A stretch of 64,000 bases of DNA from Paenibacillus sp. FSL R5-0341 (GTDB lineage: Bacteria; Bacillota; Bacilli; Paenibacillales; Paenibacillaceae): the NCBI RefSeq assembly GCF_037975235.1, contig NZ_CP150241.1, forward strand, positions 6,200,001-6,264,000, written 5' to 3'. Below the pieces are notes generated by a model, which was not told the DNA's origin, ran no database searches, and saw only the letters and a list, made by a program, of their open reading frames with translations. Made by a program: the position numbers and the translations under genes. Shown in pieces: positions 53,495-61,580 of this stretch (within the stretch, counting starts at the first letter, position 1; each line of letters begins with the position of its first letter).

Positions 53495-54088
53495 TTAAGA
53501 CTGGAGCAGTTGATGTGCCTTCACAATCGCTGTAGCTACATCGACCATCCGTTTGCGTTCATCCATTGCTTTCTTGCGTAACAGGTCATAGGCTTCGGCC
53601 TCGGAGATCTGCTTCAGATCACTAAGGATAGCCTTTGCCATATCAATCCACTTTCGATCCTCCAGCCTGGATTGCAACTGCTTCCGTTCCTGCTCCCACT
53701 GTTTGCGTTCCATGTAGCGCCGGGCTGCAAAGTGAAGAGTCCAGTGGATCTCGGGCCCGGTCATGGATGGTGTAAGTATTCCATCTAGTGAGGTTTCGAC
53801 CTCGCAGGATTCTGCGGAGGAAGAGGCTGTATCTGGCGCGCACCACCAGAGCAGCGGGGTATCCGACTTCCCCTTTCCCAGGCAGTTCCCCCAGTATTCC
53901 ACATCAGTCAGGGATAGGTGCAAAATGGATGCTTCCGCCTCACGAGCCAACTTCAGCGCTTCCGTTTCACTACCTGCCACCTGTACATGGTACCCGTTTG
54001 CTCCCAGCAGCCTCTCCGGTGTCAGAGGGATTGCATCGGATGAGGCAGCTATCGTTGGTTGTACACGGATGACCAATAAAGATCGCAT
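53495..54088 (-). CDS. ANTAR antiterminator with degenerate receiver
   Basis: 197 residues. The C-terminal 60 residues are an ANTAR RNA-binding domain (DRKWIDMAKAILSDLKQISE then AYDLLRKKAMDERKRMVDVA). The N-terminal 120 residues have receiver-like length but lack the usual acidic pocket and phospho-Asp (LHLSLTDVEYWGN at that place), so it is likely a pseudo-receiver. A coiled linker (RRYMERKQWEQERKQLQSRL) connects them. It would bind the hexaloop leader of the divergent nirB operon to prevent termination. A perfect GlnR/TnrA box lies 78 bases upstream. Confidence 0.88.
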   Translation of the reverse strand: MRSLLVIRVQPTIAASSDAIPLTPERLLGANGYHVQVAGSETEALKLAREAEASILHLSLTDVEYWGNCLGKGKSDTPLLWWCAPDTASSSAESCEVETSLDGILTPSMTGPEIHWTLHFAARRYMERKQWEQERKQLQSRLEDRKWIDMAKAILSDLKQISEAEAYDLLRKKAMDERKRMVDVATAIVKAHQLLQS

Positions 54089-54165
54089 GATGGATCAATC
54101 CCTCCCTATTACGTATAGTCAGAGTCCATAACATTTAATGCATTAATACATGAAAGCAATGAATG

Positions 54166-54182
54166 TGTTATATTACCTAACA
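54166..54182. promoter_or_regulatory. GlnR/TnrA box before ANTAR gene
   Basis: TGTTATATTACCTAACA matches TGTNAN7TNACA at every defined position. It places the ANTAR and TrpD2-like genes under nitrogen control. Confidence 0.75.
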
Positions 54183-54397
54183 AAAAGCAGGTGGTAACGA
54201 TTTTGCGTCTTAATTTTAAATTTCGAATCATCGTTTCACGCCTCATCATCCTGTAATAAAAAAGGGCAAAACACCTTACATGGCACCTTTTCTACAATGT
54301 TTATTGTATCCGGTATGCCAACTTCATCTAAATCCTTCATTCATATGAAGATATACTCGTAAAACTTCGTCGTCCATTCGATATTCCAATAAACTCA
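54183..54397. other. Gap between divergent nitrogen-control sites
   Basis: About 215 bases without a gene, AT-rich, with no recognised motif. It separates the GlnR/TnrA box of the ANTAR gene from those of nirB. Confidence 0.4.
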
Positions 54398-54414
54398 TGT
54401 AAACATAATTAACT
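54398..54414. promoter_or_regulatory. Imperfect GlnR/TnrA box, upstream of nirB
   Basis: TGTAAACATAATTAACT differs from TGTNAN7TNACA only at the last base. It is placed 39 bases, nearly four helical turns, upstream of the perfect box. Confidence 0.45.
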
Positions 54415-54436
54415 TTAAATTTCAAATACTTTTTTA

Positions 54437-54453
54437 TGTTAACTATATTGACA
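54437..54453. promoter_or_regulatory. GlnR/TnrA box over nirB -35
   Basis: TGTTAACTATATTGACA fits TGTNAN7TNACA at every position, and its last six bases are the TTGACA -35 element of the nirB promoter. Such overlap suits repression by GlnR; TnrA-type activation sites usually lie further upstream. Confidence 0.8.
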
Positions 54454-54476
54454 TGGGTGGATGGATCTTTTATAGT
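54448..54476 (+). promoter_or_regulatory. Promoter of nirBDC-cobA operon
   Basis: TTGACA, a 17-base spacer and TATAGT (54471-54476): near-perfect sigma-A promoter. Transcription would start near 54483 and give a leader of about 195 bases. Confidence 0.82.
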
Positions 54477-54509
54477 TAAGCCATAACAACTCCATATTTG
54501 AATCGATCA

Positions 54510-54543
54510 CAGTTACAACGGCGTAGCTGGTTGAAACGGCAAT
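54510..54543 (+). promoter_or_regulatory. ANTAR-type hexaloop leader RNA
   Basis: First hairpin: CAGTTAC/GTAGCTG (seven pairs, one G-U) closes a six-base loop AACGGC with A at position 1 and G at position 4, the ANTAR-target rule. Directly after it, GTTG/CAAT closes a second six-base loop AAACGG; here position 4 is C, so it deviates or is in a shifted register (AACGGC recurs at 54535). The next base begins the terminator arm, as in eut and nas leaders. Confidence 0.7.
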
Positions 54544-54544
54544 G

Positions 54545-54620
54545 AAGCCTGTTTTGCAATCTCGGAGCAAGGGATGCGTATGTATATGCGCAGTCCTCCG
54601 AGGCATAACAGGCTTTTTCG
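54545..54620 (+). terminator. Attenuator terminator in nirB leader
   Basis: AAGCCTGT/ACAGGCTT outer stem, CTCGGAG/CTCCGAG inner stem and a GCGTAT/ATGCGC tip, followed by TTTTTC. It ends 58 bases before the nirB start codon and would stop transcription unless antitermination occurs. Confidence 0.85.
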
Positions 54621-54678
54621 ATTTTAGAGACAAGGTTTTGAGGCAGTTTGCAGAATGGACCTAAGGGGGCTAATCATA

Positions 54679-57120
54679 ATGAGTACAACGAAAAAACTGG
54701 TGCTGGTCGGTAATGGCATGGCGGGAATCCGCACAATTGAACATATCCTTAAGCTTGCTCCGCATGCTTATGAAATTACAGTCTTCGGTGCAGAGCCGCA
54801 TCCCAACTACAACCGGATCATGCTATCCTCTGTATTGGCTGGCGGAACAACGATTGAAGATATCGTAATCAACGAGTGGAGCTGGTACGAAGATAACGGC
54901 ATTCGGGTGTACCCGGGTGACCCGGTCGTTCAGATCGATGCCGAGCGCAAGGAAGTTGTATCTCAGAATGGTGTACGTGCATCCTATGATGAGCTGATTA
55001 TGGCAACGGGTTCACAGGCATTCATCCTCCCACTTCCCGGTGCGAATAAGGAAGGCGTTATCGGCTTCCGTGATATTAAAGACTGCGAGACCATGATGGA
55101 AGCATCGCAAAAGTATCGCAAAGCTGCCGTCATTGGGGGCGGATTGCTTGGACTGGAAGCAGCGCGGGGGCTGCTCAATCTGGGCATGGACGTCACTGTC
55201 ATTCATATTAACGGACATCTGATGGACCGGAATCTGGATCTCCCGGCAGGCCTGATGCTCCAGCGGGAGCTTGAAGAGCAGGGCATGAAGTTCCTTTTGA
55301 ACAAACATACCGAAGAAATCACAGGGAAACAGCGGGTGAAAGCCATTCGTTTTACCGATCAAACGGTACTTGAAGCAGATCTGGTTGTCATGGCTGTCGG
55401 GATTCGTCCTCAGATTGAACTGGCTCGTAATACCGGCCTCGACGTGAATCGGGGTGTCATTGTAGATGATTATATGCATACCAGCATTCCTGGTATCTCT
55501 GCTGTCGGTGAATGTGCAGAACACCGCGGTATTGCCTACGGACTGGTTGCTCCATTATATGAACAAGGTATGGTGCTCGCGAAACGTCTGGCTGGTGCGG
55601 CAACCGAAGGATACGAAGGTTCAGTCACTTCTACCAAGCTAAAAGTATCTGGTGTGGACGTATTCTCTGCCGGACAATTCAAAGACGCTGCGGACACTCG
55701 CAGCATTCGTATTCAGGATGATGTTGATGGTGTGTACAAAAAGATGGTGATCAAAGACGGACAGCTGATTGGAGCTGTATTGTTCGGAGATACCACAGAC
55801 GGCGCTTCTCTATTTTCCCTCATTAAGAGTGGTGAGAACATCAGCGGTCGTGAGAAAGAAATTTTGCTCGGTGTGCCTTCCGGTGGTTCAGGCTCAGGTC
55901 CATCTGTGGCAGAGCGCATGGCAAGTATGCCAGATGACGAGATCGTCTGCGGTTGTAACGGTGTTACCAAAGCTTCCATTGGAGATGCTGTACTGAACAA
56001 AGGCTGTAATACGCTCGGTGCAATCAAGTCCTGTACCAAAGCTTCCGCTTCTTGCGGTGGATGCAAACCCATTATCGAAAACCTGCTCACGTATTACGCA
56101 GGTGATAATGTAGGCGAACAGACCAAAGAAGGCATCTGTGGCTGCACATCCTATGATCGGGATGAAATTGTTGCACAGATCAAGGAAATGGGACTTAAAA
56201 ACGTTAAAGAAGTTATGAATGTTCTTGGGTGGAATGAACCGGAAGGCTGCTCCAAGTGTCGTCCTTCCCTCAATTATTATCTCGGCATGATCTGGCCGGC
56301 TGAATACACAGACGAGCGTGTATCCAAATTCACCAATGAACGTTATCACGCCAACATCCAGAAGGACGGTACCTATTCCGTTATTCCACGGATCTATGGT
56401 GGTGTCACTTCCCCGGCGGAATTGATTAAGATTGCTACTGTCGCGGAGAAATACGATGTGCCATTAGTGAAATTCACGGGTGGACAACGACTCGATCTAC
56501 TCGGTGTACAAAAGGAGAACCTGCCGAAGATCTGGGAAGAGCTCGATATGCCTTCCGGTTTCGGTTATGGCAAGGCGCTGCGTACGGTGAAGACTTGTGT
56601 AGGTAATACGTTCTGCCGATTCGGTACACAGGATTCCATTGAGATGGGTATTCGACTGGAGAAAAAACTCGACAAAATGGTTGCTCCGGCCAAAGTGAAA
56701 CTCGCCGTATCTGGATGTCCGCGGAACTGTGCTGAAGCGACGATCAAGGATCTGGGTGTCGTCGCAATCGATGGTGCTTGGGAGATTCATGTTGGCGGTA
56801 ACGCTGGAGTCAAGGTTCGTGCAGCCGAGTTGCTCTGTACGGTGAAGACCGATGCGGAAGTGGAAGAGTGGACTTACTCTTACCTGCAATACTATAGAGA
56901 GAACGCAAAATGGAATGAGAGAACAGCGGCTTGGATTGAACGCGTAGGTCTGGATCATGTGAAGGAAGCATTGGCCGATCGGGATGTACGTCTCGCTCTG
57001 GTTGAACGTCTGGAAGTTACACTGGGTCATACGGTTGATCCTTGGAAAGAAATCATTGAAGACGAGAAATTGCGTAAAAACTTCACCCCACTGTCCGGTG
57101 CCGAGCCGGTAACCCACTAG
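54679..57120 (+). CDS. nirB: Nitrite reductase [NAD(P)H], large subunit
   Basis: 813 residues from ATG 54679 (AAGGGGG nine bases upstream; the frame reaches 54655). FAD/NAD(P)H domains (VLVGNGMAGIRTIEHILK; VIGGGLLGLEAARGLLNLGM), then a [2Fe-2S] BFD-like domain (CGCNGVTKASIG, later SCGGC), then a sulfite/nitrite reductase half with the siroheme/[4Fe-4S] Cys in TCVGNTFCRFG and VSGCPRNCAEATIKD. It reduces nitrite to ammonium in the cytoplasm. First gene of nirB-nirD-nirC-cobA; its leader carries the attenuator. Confidence 0.96.
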   Translation: MSTTKKLVLVGNGMAGIRTIEHILKLAPHAYEITVFGAEPHPNYNRIMLSSVLAGGTTIEDIVINEWSWYEDNGIRVYPGDPVVQIDAERKEVVSQNGVRASYDELIMATGSQAFILPLPGANKEGVIGFRDIKDCETMMEASQKYRKAAVIGGGLLGLEAARGLLNLGMDVTVIHINGHLMDRNLDLPAGLMLQRELEEQGMKFLLNKHTEEITGKQRVKAIRFTDQTVLEADLVVMAVGIRPQIELARNTGLDVNRGVIVDDYMHTSIPGISAVGECAEHRGIAYGLVAPLYEQGMVLAKRLAGAATEGYEGSVTSTKLKVSGVDVFSAGQFKDAADTRSIRIQDDVDGVYKKMVIKDGQLIGAVLFGDTTDGASLFSLIKSGENISGREKEILLGVPSGGSGSGPSVAERMASMPDDEIVCGCNGVTKASIGDAVLNKGCNTLGAIKSCTKASASCGGCKPIIENLLTYYAGDNVGEQTKEGICGCTSYDRDEIVAQIKEMGLKNVKEVMNVLGWNEPEGCSKCRPSLNYYLGMIWPAEYTDERVSKFTNERYHANIQKDGTYSVIPRIYGGVTSPAELIKIATVAEKYDVPLVKFTGGQRLDLLGVQKENLPKIWEELDMPSGFGYGKALRTVKTCVGNTFCRFGTQDSIEMGIRLEKKLDKMVAPAKVKLAVSGCPRNCAEATIKDLGVVAIDGAWEIHVGGNAGVKVRAAELLCTVKTDAEVEEWTYSYLQYYRENAKWNERTAAWIERVGLDHVKEALADRDVRLALVERLEVTLGHTVDPWKEIIEDEKLRKNFTPLSGAEPVTH

Positions 57121-57136
57121 AAGAGGAGGAACAGCG

Positions 57137-57454
57137 ATGAACAAATTCCGGATTGGACACGTTGCGGATATTGATGAAAAGGGAGCACGGACCTTCCTTG
57201 TACAGGATACCGAAATTGCAGTCTTCAAGCTGAGCGACGGAAGTCTGCACGCCGTCGAGAATCGCTGCCCTCACAAGGGCGGAAAACTGTCGGAGGGCAT
57301 GGTATGCGGGACAGCCGTCCATTGTCCTTTGCATGATTGGAAGATTGATCTGCGTAACGGCAAGGTACAGGAGCCGGATGAAGGCTGCTTGAATACCTAC
57401 AAAACCGAAGTGGATGGCAACAGCGGAGAAATTTACATCACGATTGCGGGTTAA
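57137..57454 (+). CDS. nirD: Nitrite reductase small subunit (Rieske)
   Basis: 105 residues with the Rieske-type [2Fe-2S] ligands in NRCPHKGGKLSEG (Cys, His) and VHCPLHDWKIDLRNG (Cys, His). This is the NirD form that keeps the cluster ligands. It partners NirB. It begins 16 bases after nirB with AAGAGGAGG ahead of the ATG. Confidence 0.95.
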   Translation: MNKFRIGHVADIDEKGARTFLVQDTEIAVFKLSDGSLHAVENRCPHKGGKLSEGMVCGTAVHCPLHDWKIDLRNGKVQEPDEGCLNTYKTEVDGNSGEIYITIAG

Positions 57455-57491
57455 ATGCTAGAGATACCCTGACATCAAGGAGGCGTGCGCT

Positions 57492-58373
57492 ATGGATTTT
57501 GTTAAACCTGCAGAAGTGCTGCAATCGATGGTCGAAGCTGGTGAGAGCAAAGCCAGAATGAACCGGGTACAGATGCTGATCCGCGGTTTTCTGGCAGGGG
57601 CTATTCTCGCCTTTGCAACCACACTGGCATATACCGCTGTATCTCAAACTTCCGTTGGTTTGGCAGGTGCACTGATATTCCCGGCGGGATTCGTCATTAT
57701 TATTCTGCTGGGTCTTGAATTGGTGACAGGAAACTTTGCGATGCTTCCACTCGCAGTGTTGAAACGTAGAATTACATGGATGGATATGCTCCGGAATTAT
57801 TTCTGGGTGATCACAGGTCATCTGATCGGATGTGCATTCTATGCCCTATTATACGGACTGACCATTACGAAGATGGGTACGGATATGAGCAACCCTCTGA
57901 TTCAAACACTGATCCAGACCAGTGAAACCAAAACATTGGGATATCAGCATCTGGGCGGAGCAGGTATTGTTCTGGTCATCATCAAAGCCATTCTATGTAA
58001 CTGGATGGTCACACTCGGTGCAGTGATGGCAATGACGTCCACTTCTACACTGGGTAAAATTGTAGCAATGTGGCTGCCTATTACGATATTCTTCGCCCAA
58101 GGTTTTGAACATGCTGTGGTGAACATGTTCGTCATCCCGGCAGGTATGATGCTCGGTGCACAGGTTAGCGTCGCTGACTGGTGGCTGTGGAATCAGATCC
58201 CCGTATTGGTGGGCAACCTCATTGGCGGAGCTGTATTTACAGGCCTCGGTCTGTATGCCGCTCATCACTGGGGAAATCCAGTGAAGCTCTCGTCCAAACT
58301 GGCAACGGTTCAGGGTGGTCGTTCAGGATTGGCAAGTTCCGATGTCGCACCCAAATTGGGGACACGATCATGA
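57492..58373 (+). CDS. nirC: Formate/nitrite transporter (NirC/FocA family)
   Basis: 293 residues with six membrane helices in the FNT fold. FNT signatures appear as IFPAGFVIIILLGLELVTGN and later GFEHAVVNMFVIPAGMMLG; the pentameric channel imports nitrite or formate. In this operon nitrite is the expected substrate. The hydrophilic C-terminus (about 25 residues) is longer than in E. coli NirC. It overlaps cobA by four bases. Confidence 0.94.
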   Translation: MDFVKPAEVLQSMVEAGESKARMNRVQMLIRGFLAGAILAFATTLAYTAVSQTSVGLAGALIFPAGFVIIILLGLELVTGNFAMLPLAVLKRRITWMDMLRNYFWVITGHLIGCAFYALLYGLTITKMGTDMSNPLIQTLIQTSETKTLGYQHLGGAGIVLVIIKAILCNWMVTLGAVMAMTSTSTLGKIVAMWLPITIFFAQGFEHAVVNMFVIPAGMMLGAQVSVADWWLWNQIPVLVGNLIGGAVFTGLGLYAAHHWGNPVKLSSKLATVQGGRSGLASSDVAPKLGTRS

Positions 58374-59140
58374 GCCGGGGCCTGGTTAGTATTGTTGGCG
58401 CTGGGCCTGGAGATCCGGATCTGATTACGGTAAAAGCCCTGAAACGTATTCAGTCCGCAGATGTCATTATGTATGATCGGCTTGTGAATGATCAATTGCT
58501 CGCTGAGGCTCCTGAAGGAGCACTCCGCATCTATTGCGGCAAGGCTCCAGGCCTTCACTCCATGAGTCAGGAAATGATTGGACGAATGCTTGCTGCGCAT
58601 GCAGCAGAAGGCAAACAGGTCGTACGACTCAAGGGTGGCGATCCGTTCATCTTTGGCCGTGGTGGTGAAGAAGCGCTTGTGCTGGCGGAAGCAGGGATTG
58701 CATTTGAAATCATTCCCGGCATCACTTCAGCTGTAGGCACGTCCGCTTCCTCCCTTATTCCGTTAACCCATCGCGGGGTTGCTTCATCCTTCGCATGTGT
58801 CACGGGAACCGGTAGCGACGGAAGTGTATCTTCGGTGCGCTGGGACCTACTCGCTCATAGTGTCGATACACTGGTCATCTACATGGGTATTAGCCAACTT
58901 CCTCAGATTCAACATGAATTGCTTCGCCATGGCAAAAGTGGACACACCCCTGCGGCTTTAATCGAACGGGGAACCACTTCGGAGGAACGGATTATTACCG
59001 GCACACTTGCCGAACTCCACTCCCTCGCCAAGTCGCATCAAGTGAATAATCCCGCATTAATCATGATTGGAGAGTCGGTCCTGGTTCGCGAGCAGCTACT
59101 TCAGATGCAGCAGGCCGCTAATGCCTCCATGACAGGGTAA
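58370..59140 (+). CDS. cobA: Uroporphyrinogen-III C-methyltransferase
   Basis: 256 residues from ATG 58370, overlapping the nirC stop (ATGA); the longer frame would run through nirC. SUMT signatures: VGAGPGDPDLITVKALKRIQ at the N-terminus and VRLKGGDPFIFGRGGEEALV in the middle. It methylates uroporphyrinogen III to precorrin-2 for siroheme, the cofactor NirB needs, which explains its place in the operon. Confidence 0.95.
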   Translation: MSRGLVSIVGAGPGDPDLITVKALKRIQSADVIMYDRLVNDQLLAEAPEGALRIYCGKAPGLHSMSQEMIGRMLAAHAAEGKQVVRLKGGDPFIFGRGGEEALVLAEAGIAFEIIPGITSAVGTSASSLIPLTHRGVASSFACVTGTGSDGSVSSVRWDLLAHSVDTLVIYMGISQLPQIQHELLRHGKSGHTPAALIERGTTSEERIITGTLAELHSLAKSHQVNNPALIMIGESVLVREQLLQMQQAANASMTG

Positions 59141-59160
59141 TCGAATTGGATTTCTTCATC

Positions 59161-59350
59161 TATATCAATTGAACTAAACATTTACACAAAACGGAGAGGA
59201 CAGAAACGACCTGAAGAAGCGGAGCGTTCGCCTTTATCCCCGGATTTACCCTTTATAAAAGGAATCATAAAATCTGGGGATAACAGCGATCGGAAGGTTG
59301 TTCTGTCATCGGAGTGTGCAGTGTAAATATTCTTTAGTTCAATTGATATA
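59161..59350 (+). repeat. Foldback repeat, copy E (best-preserved ends)
   Basis: 190 bp between cobA and the TetR gene. The terminal 18 bases TATATCAATTGAACTAAA and TTTAGTTCAATTGATATA are perfect inverted repeats; TTTACAC/GTGTAAA follow. The core TTTATCCCCGGATTT and AAATCTGGGGATAA are inverted too, so almost the whole element forms one hairpin. Confidence 0.92.
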
Positions 59351-59372
59351 GAACAAAACTCTCATTCGACCT

Positions 59373-60011
59373 TTAATCCAACAGCATACGTTCATGAATA
59401 GTCCGACCCTTCTGCCCTGGTTCAATCAGCAGACGGGTCGGTTTGATGTTAATAAGCGCTGTAAGCTGTTCCCCCATATAATGCGCAGAATACTTGAATC
59501 CAATCTCCGCCCAATGCATAATCACACCTACCGTAGCAGAGACCAGATAACTTAACATGATGTCGTAATTAATGGTTTGCTCGCTATCTTCGGTCACCAA
59601 TACAAAATCCTCGGTTAAATACGTTCTAAACATATTACACAGCCGTGAGCTCATATCTGAATGCATCGTGATTAATGCACGGAAAATATCCTGATGGGCC
59701 TCAATATATTCGAATACAGGCATCGTGGATGGCAGTAATGCAGTCATGTCCACTTCTTTGAGCTGTGCATACGGTTCTGCGTAAGCTTGCCCCACTCCCT
59801 GCATGAAATCATCCAGAATGAACTGCAACAACTCCGGTTTGCCGGGAAAATGTAAATAGAAGGTTCCTCTGTTGTAATCCGCCCGTTCCGTAATATCCCG
59901 GATTGTGAGGGCATCTGCTCCCTTTTCTAATATCAAAGAAACCGCCGCAGCGATGATCGCATCCTGCGTTCTTCGTGCTCTCCGGTCCTGAGGATGTTCA
60001 ATGATCAACAT
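59373..60011 (-). CDS. TetR-family transcriptional regulator
   Basis: 212 residues. N-terminal helix-turn-helix (LTIRDITERADYNRGTFYLH) and a helical C-terminal domain with a TetR_C_7-like IEAHQDIFRALI region. Divergent from the SDR gene and probably its regulator; an inverted repeat TGTTCATT...AATGAACA lies just upstream of its start codon and could be the operator. Effector unknown. Confidence 0.9.
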   Translation of the reverse strand: MLIIEHPQDRRARRTQDAIIAAAVSLILEKGADALTIRDITERADYNRGTFYLHFPGKPELLQFILDDFMQGVGQAYAEPYAQLKEVDMTALLPSTMPVFEYIEAHQDIFRALITMHSDMSSRLCNMFRTYLTEDFVLVTEDSEQTINYDIMLSYLVSATVGVIMHWAEIGFKYSAHYMGEQLTALINIKPTRLLIEPGQKGRTIHERMLLD

Positions 60012-60023
60012 TTTCGCCTCCTT

Positions 60024-60050
60024 TGTTCATTATTGTAAACTAAATGAACA
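60024..60050. promoter_or_regulatory. Likely TetR operator
   Basis: TGTTCATT and AATGAACA are perfect eight-base inverted arms with an 11-base spacer, 13 bases upstream of the TetR start codon. Typical autoregulatory position. Confidence 0.6.
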
Positions 60051-60098
60051 CCGCTTACATCTCTGTCCGATAGCTGACATATGCGCTGTCAATGATTA

Positions 60099-60127
60099 TT
60101 GTCACATAGCTATGTATATCTTAACAT
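60099..60127 (+). promoter_or_regulatory. Promoter of SDR gene
   Basis: TTGTCA (60099), a 17-base spacer and TAACAT (60122-60127), a good sigma-A promoter 80 bases before the ATG. Confidence 0.65.
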
Positions 60128-60207
60128 TGAGACAGGAAAGATAGACGACAGGTTGAAACTTTTTTTTAAGAAATGCCTGCCAATACAGAATAAGGAGCGA
60201 GTATATC

Positions 60208-60975
60208 ATGAGTACATCGTATACACATACAGCCGTTATTACAGGAGCAGCCGGAGGCATTGGTAAAGAATTGGCACGCCGCCTCGCAGAGCGCAAAATC
60301 AATCTGGTTTTGGTGGATCTGAATGAAGAAGCCATCCAGCAAACGATCACCGATCTGAACCTCGACAAAGAGCATGTCATTGCTGTAAAAGCAAACGTAT
60401 CTCAGGAAGCAGACGTGAAAAACTATGTGCAAAAAGCACTGGATGCATTTGGCCGAATCGATTACTTTGCCAACAACGCCGGGATTGAAGGTCCAACCGG
60501 ACTGATCGAAGACCTGAGTGTTGAAGCACTGGATACAGTCTATAACGTCAACATTCGTGGCGTATTCCTGGGTCTGCAAAATGTCATTCCGGTGATGAAA
60601 AAACAAAAATCCGGTGCGATTCTAAACACCTCTTCCCTTGCGGGTCTGATGGGCGCACCTGCCGTATCTCCATATATTATGTCCAAACATGCCGTGGTTG
60701 GTCTCACACGTACCGCTGCGAATGAACTGGCACCTTACAATATCCGGGTTAACGCTGTATTGCCAGGCACAATTAATACCCGTATGATGCGTCAGATCGA
60801 AGCAAACTCCGGTAACGTGGAAGATTACCAGTCTGCTACGGTATCTGCCATTCCAATGGGCCGTTACGGTGAACCGGAAGAAGTTGCTGCGGTAATGAAC
60901 TTCCTGTTGTCCGAAGAAGCATCCTATGTCACAGCATCCCTCTACACCGTAGATGGCGGCATGATGGGTCAATAA
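60208..60975 (+). CDS. Classical short-chain dehydrogenase/reductase
   Basis: 255 residues. TGAAGGIGKELARRL binds the nucleotide; NNAGIEGPTG, the Ser in LNTSSLAGLMG, and YIMSKHAVVGL with catalytic Tyr and Lys complete the active site. An acidic residue after the second strand (VLVDLNEEA) suggests NAD(H) preference. Substrate unknown. AAGGAGCG precedes the ATG. It is divergent from a TetR gene that probably controls it. Confidence 0.92.
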   Translation: MSTSYTHTAVITGAAGGIGKELARRLAERKINLVLVDLNEEAIQQTITDLNLDKEHVIAVKANVSQEADVKNYVQKALDAFGRIDYFANNAGIEGPTGLIEDLSVEALDTVYNVNIRGVFLGLQNVIPVMKKQKSGAILNTSSLAGLMGAPAVSPYIMSKHAVVGLTRTAANELAPYNIRVNAVLPGTINTRMMRQIEANSGNVEDYQSATVSAIPMGRYGEPEEVAAVMNFLLSEEASYVTASLYTVDGGMMGQ

Positions 60976-61237
60976 GAAGCCGTACACTGTAGGATTGATA
61001 GGCATTACCTAAAAAATCTTACCTTACAGCGATGTCCAATAGGGATGACTGTAGGGCAAACAGATGAGTGATGCGATGAGGTTGTCCGATAGGTCGGCAC
61101 TCTTAGAGCCGTACTCATAGCGAGACTCGACAAATGATCCGATATAGTGGCCCAGTACGATAGAACTCAATTTCTATCCTTAGTAGCGTTAAACCAACAG
61201 GTGACCTGTAGGCATGCCAGGTCGCTACAATCTAAAA

Positions 61238-61277
61238 AAGGCCTCAACACCACAGTATTGTGGAGTTGAGGTCTTTT
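61238..61277 (+). terminator. Intrinsic terminator downstream of SDR region
   Basis: AAGGCCTCAAC and GTTGAGGTCTT (one mismatch) with an inner CCAC/GTGG stem; TTTTT follows. Confidence 0.85.
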
Positions 61278-61368
61278 TGACGTACAACACTTGCCACGCA
61301 GAAGGCTGCATATGTGAAATTCACTTTAGAAACAGCCATCTAACACCTTGTTGCACTCTGTCATCACT

Positions 61369-61562
61369 CTAACGAATCTAGGGCACCTTATATCGACTAA
61401 AAGAGCTTATTTCCCAAACTAACGAATCTCAGCCACGCTAATTCCGCAAAAATGCTGCAATTGCACCGAAAATCCCTAAAATCCCGAGAATAACGTGTCT
61501 GAGATTCGTTACATTCACATACGAGCGAGAAATACCCGAATAACGGCTGTCAAGTTCGTTAG
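61369..61562. repeat. TTCGTTAG repeat cluster 2 (F-F-R-R)
   Basis: Forward units CTAACGAATCTAGGGCACCT (61369) and CTAACGAATCTCAGCCACGC (61419); reverse units ATAACGTGTCTGAGATTCGT (61490) and ATAACGGCTGTCAAGTTCGT (61540). Same layout and similar spacing as cluster 1 at 14611-14805. Confidence 0.75.
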
Positions 61563-61580
61563 ATTTTGCCTACACTTAAC

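Larger units (their letters stand above)
60976..61580. other. Intergenic region with terminator and repeat cluster 2
   Basis: 605 bases without a gene. The first 260 have no ORF but contain several short hairpins (for instance GTGACCTG with CAGGTCGC, 61201-61224) and end in a strong terminator, so they may be a long 3' untranslated region or an RNA. After that comes the F-F-R-R repeat cluster. Confidence 0.5.
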
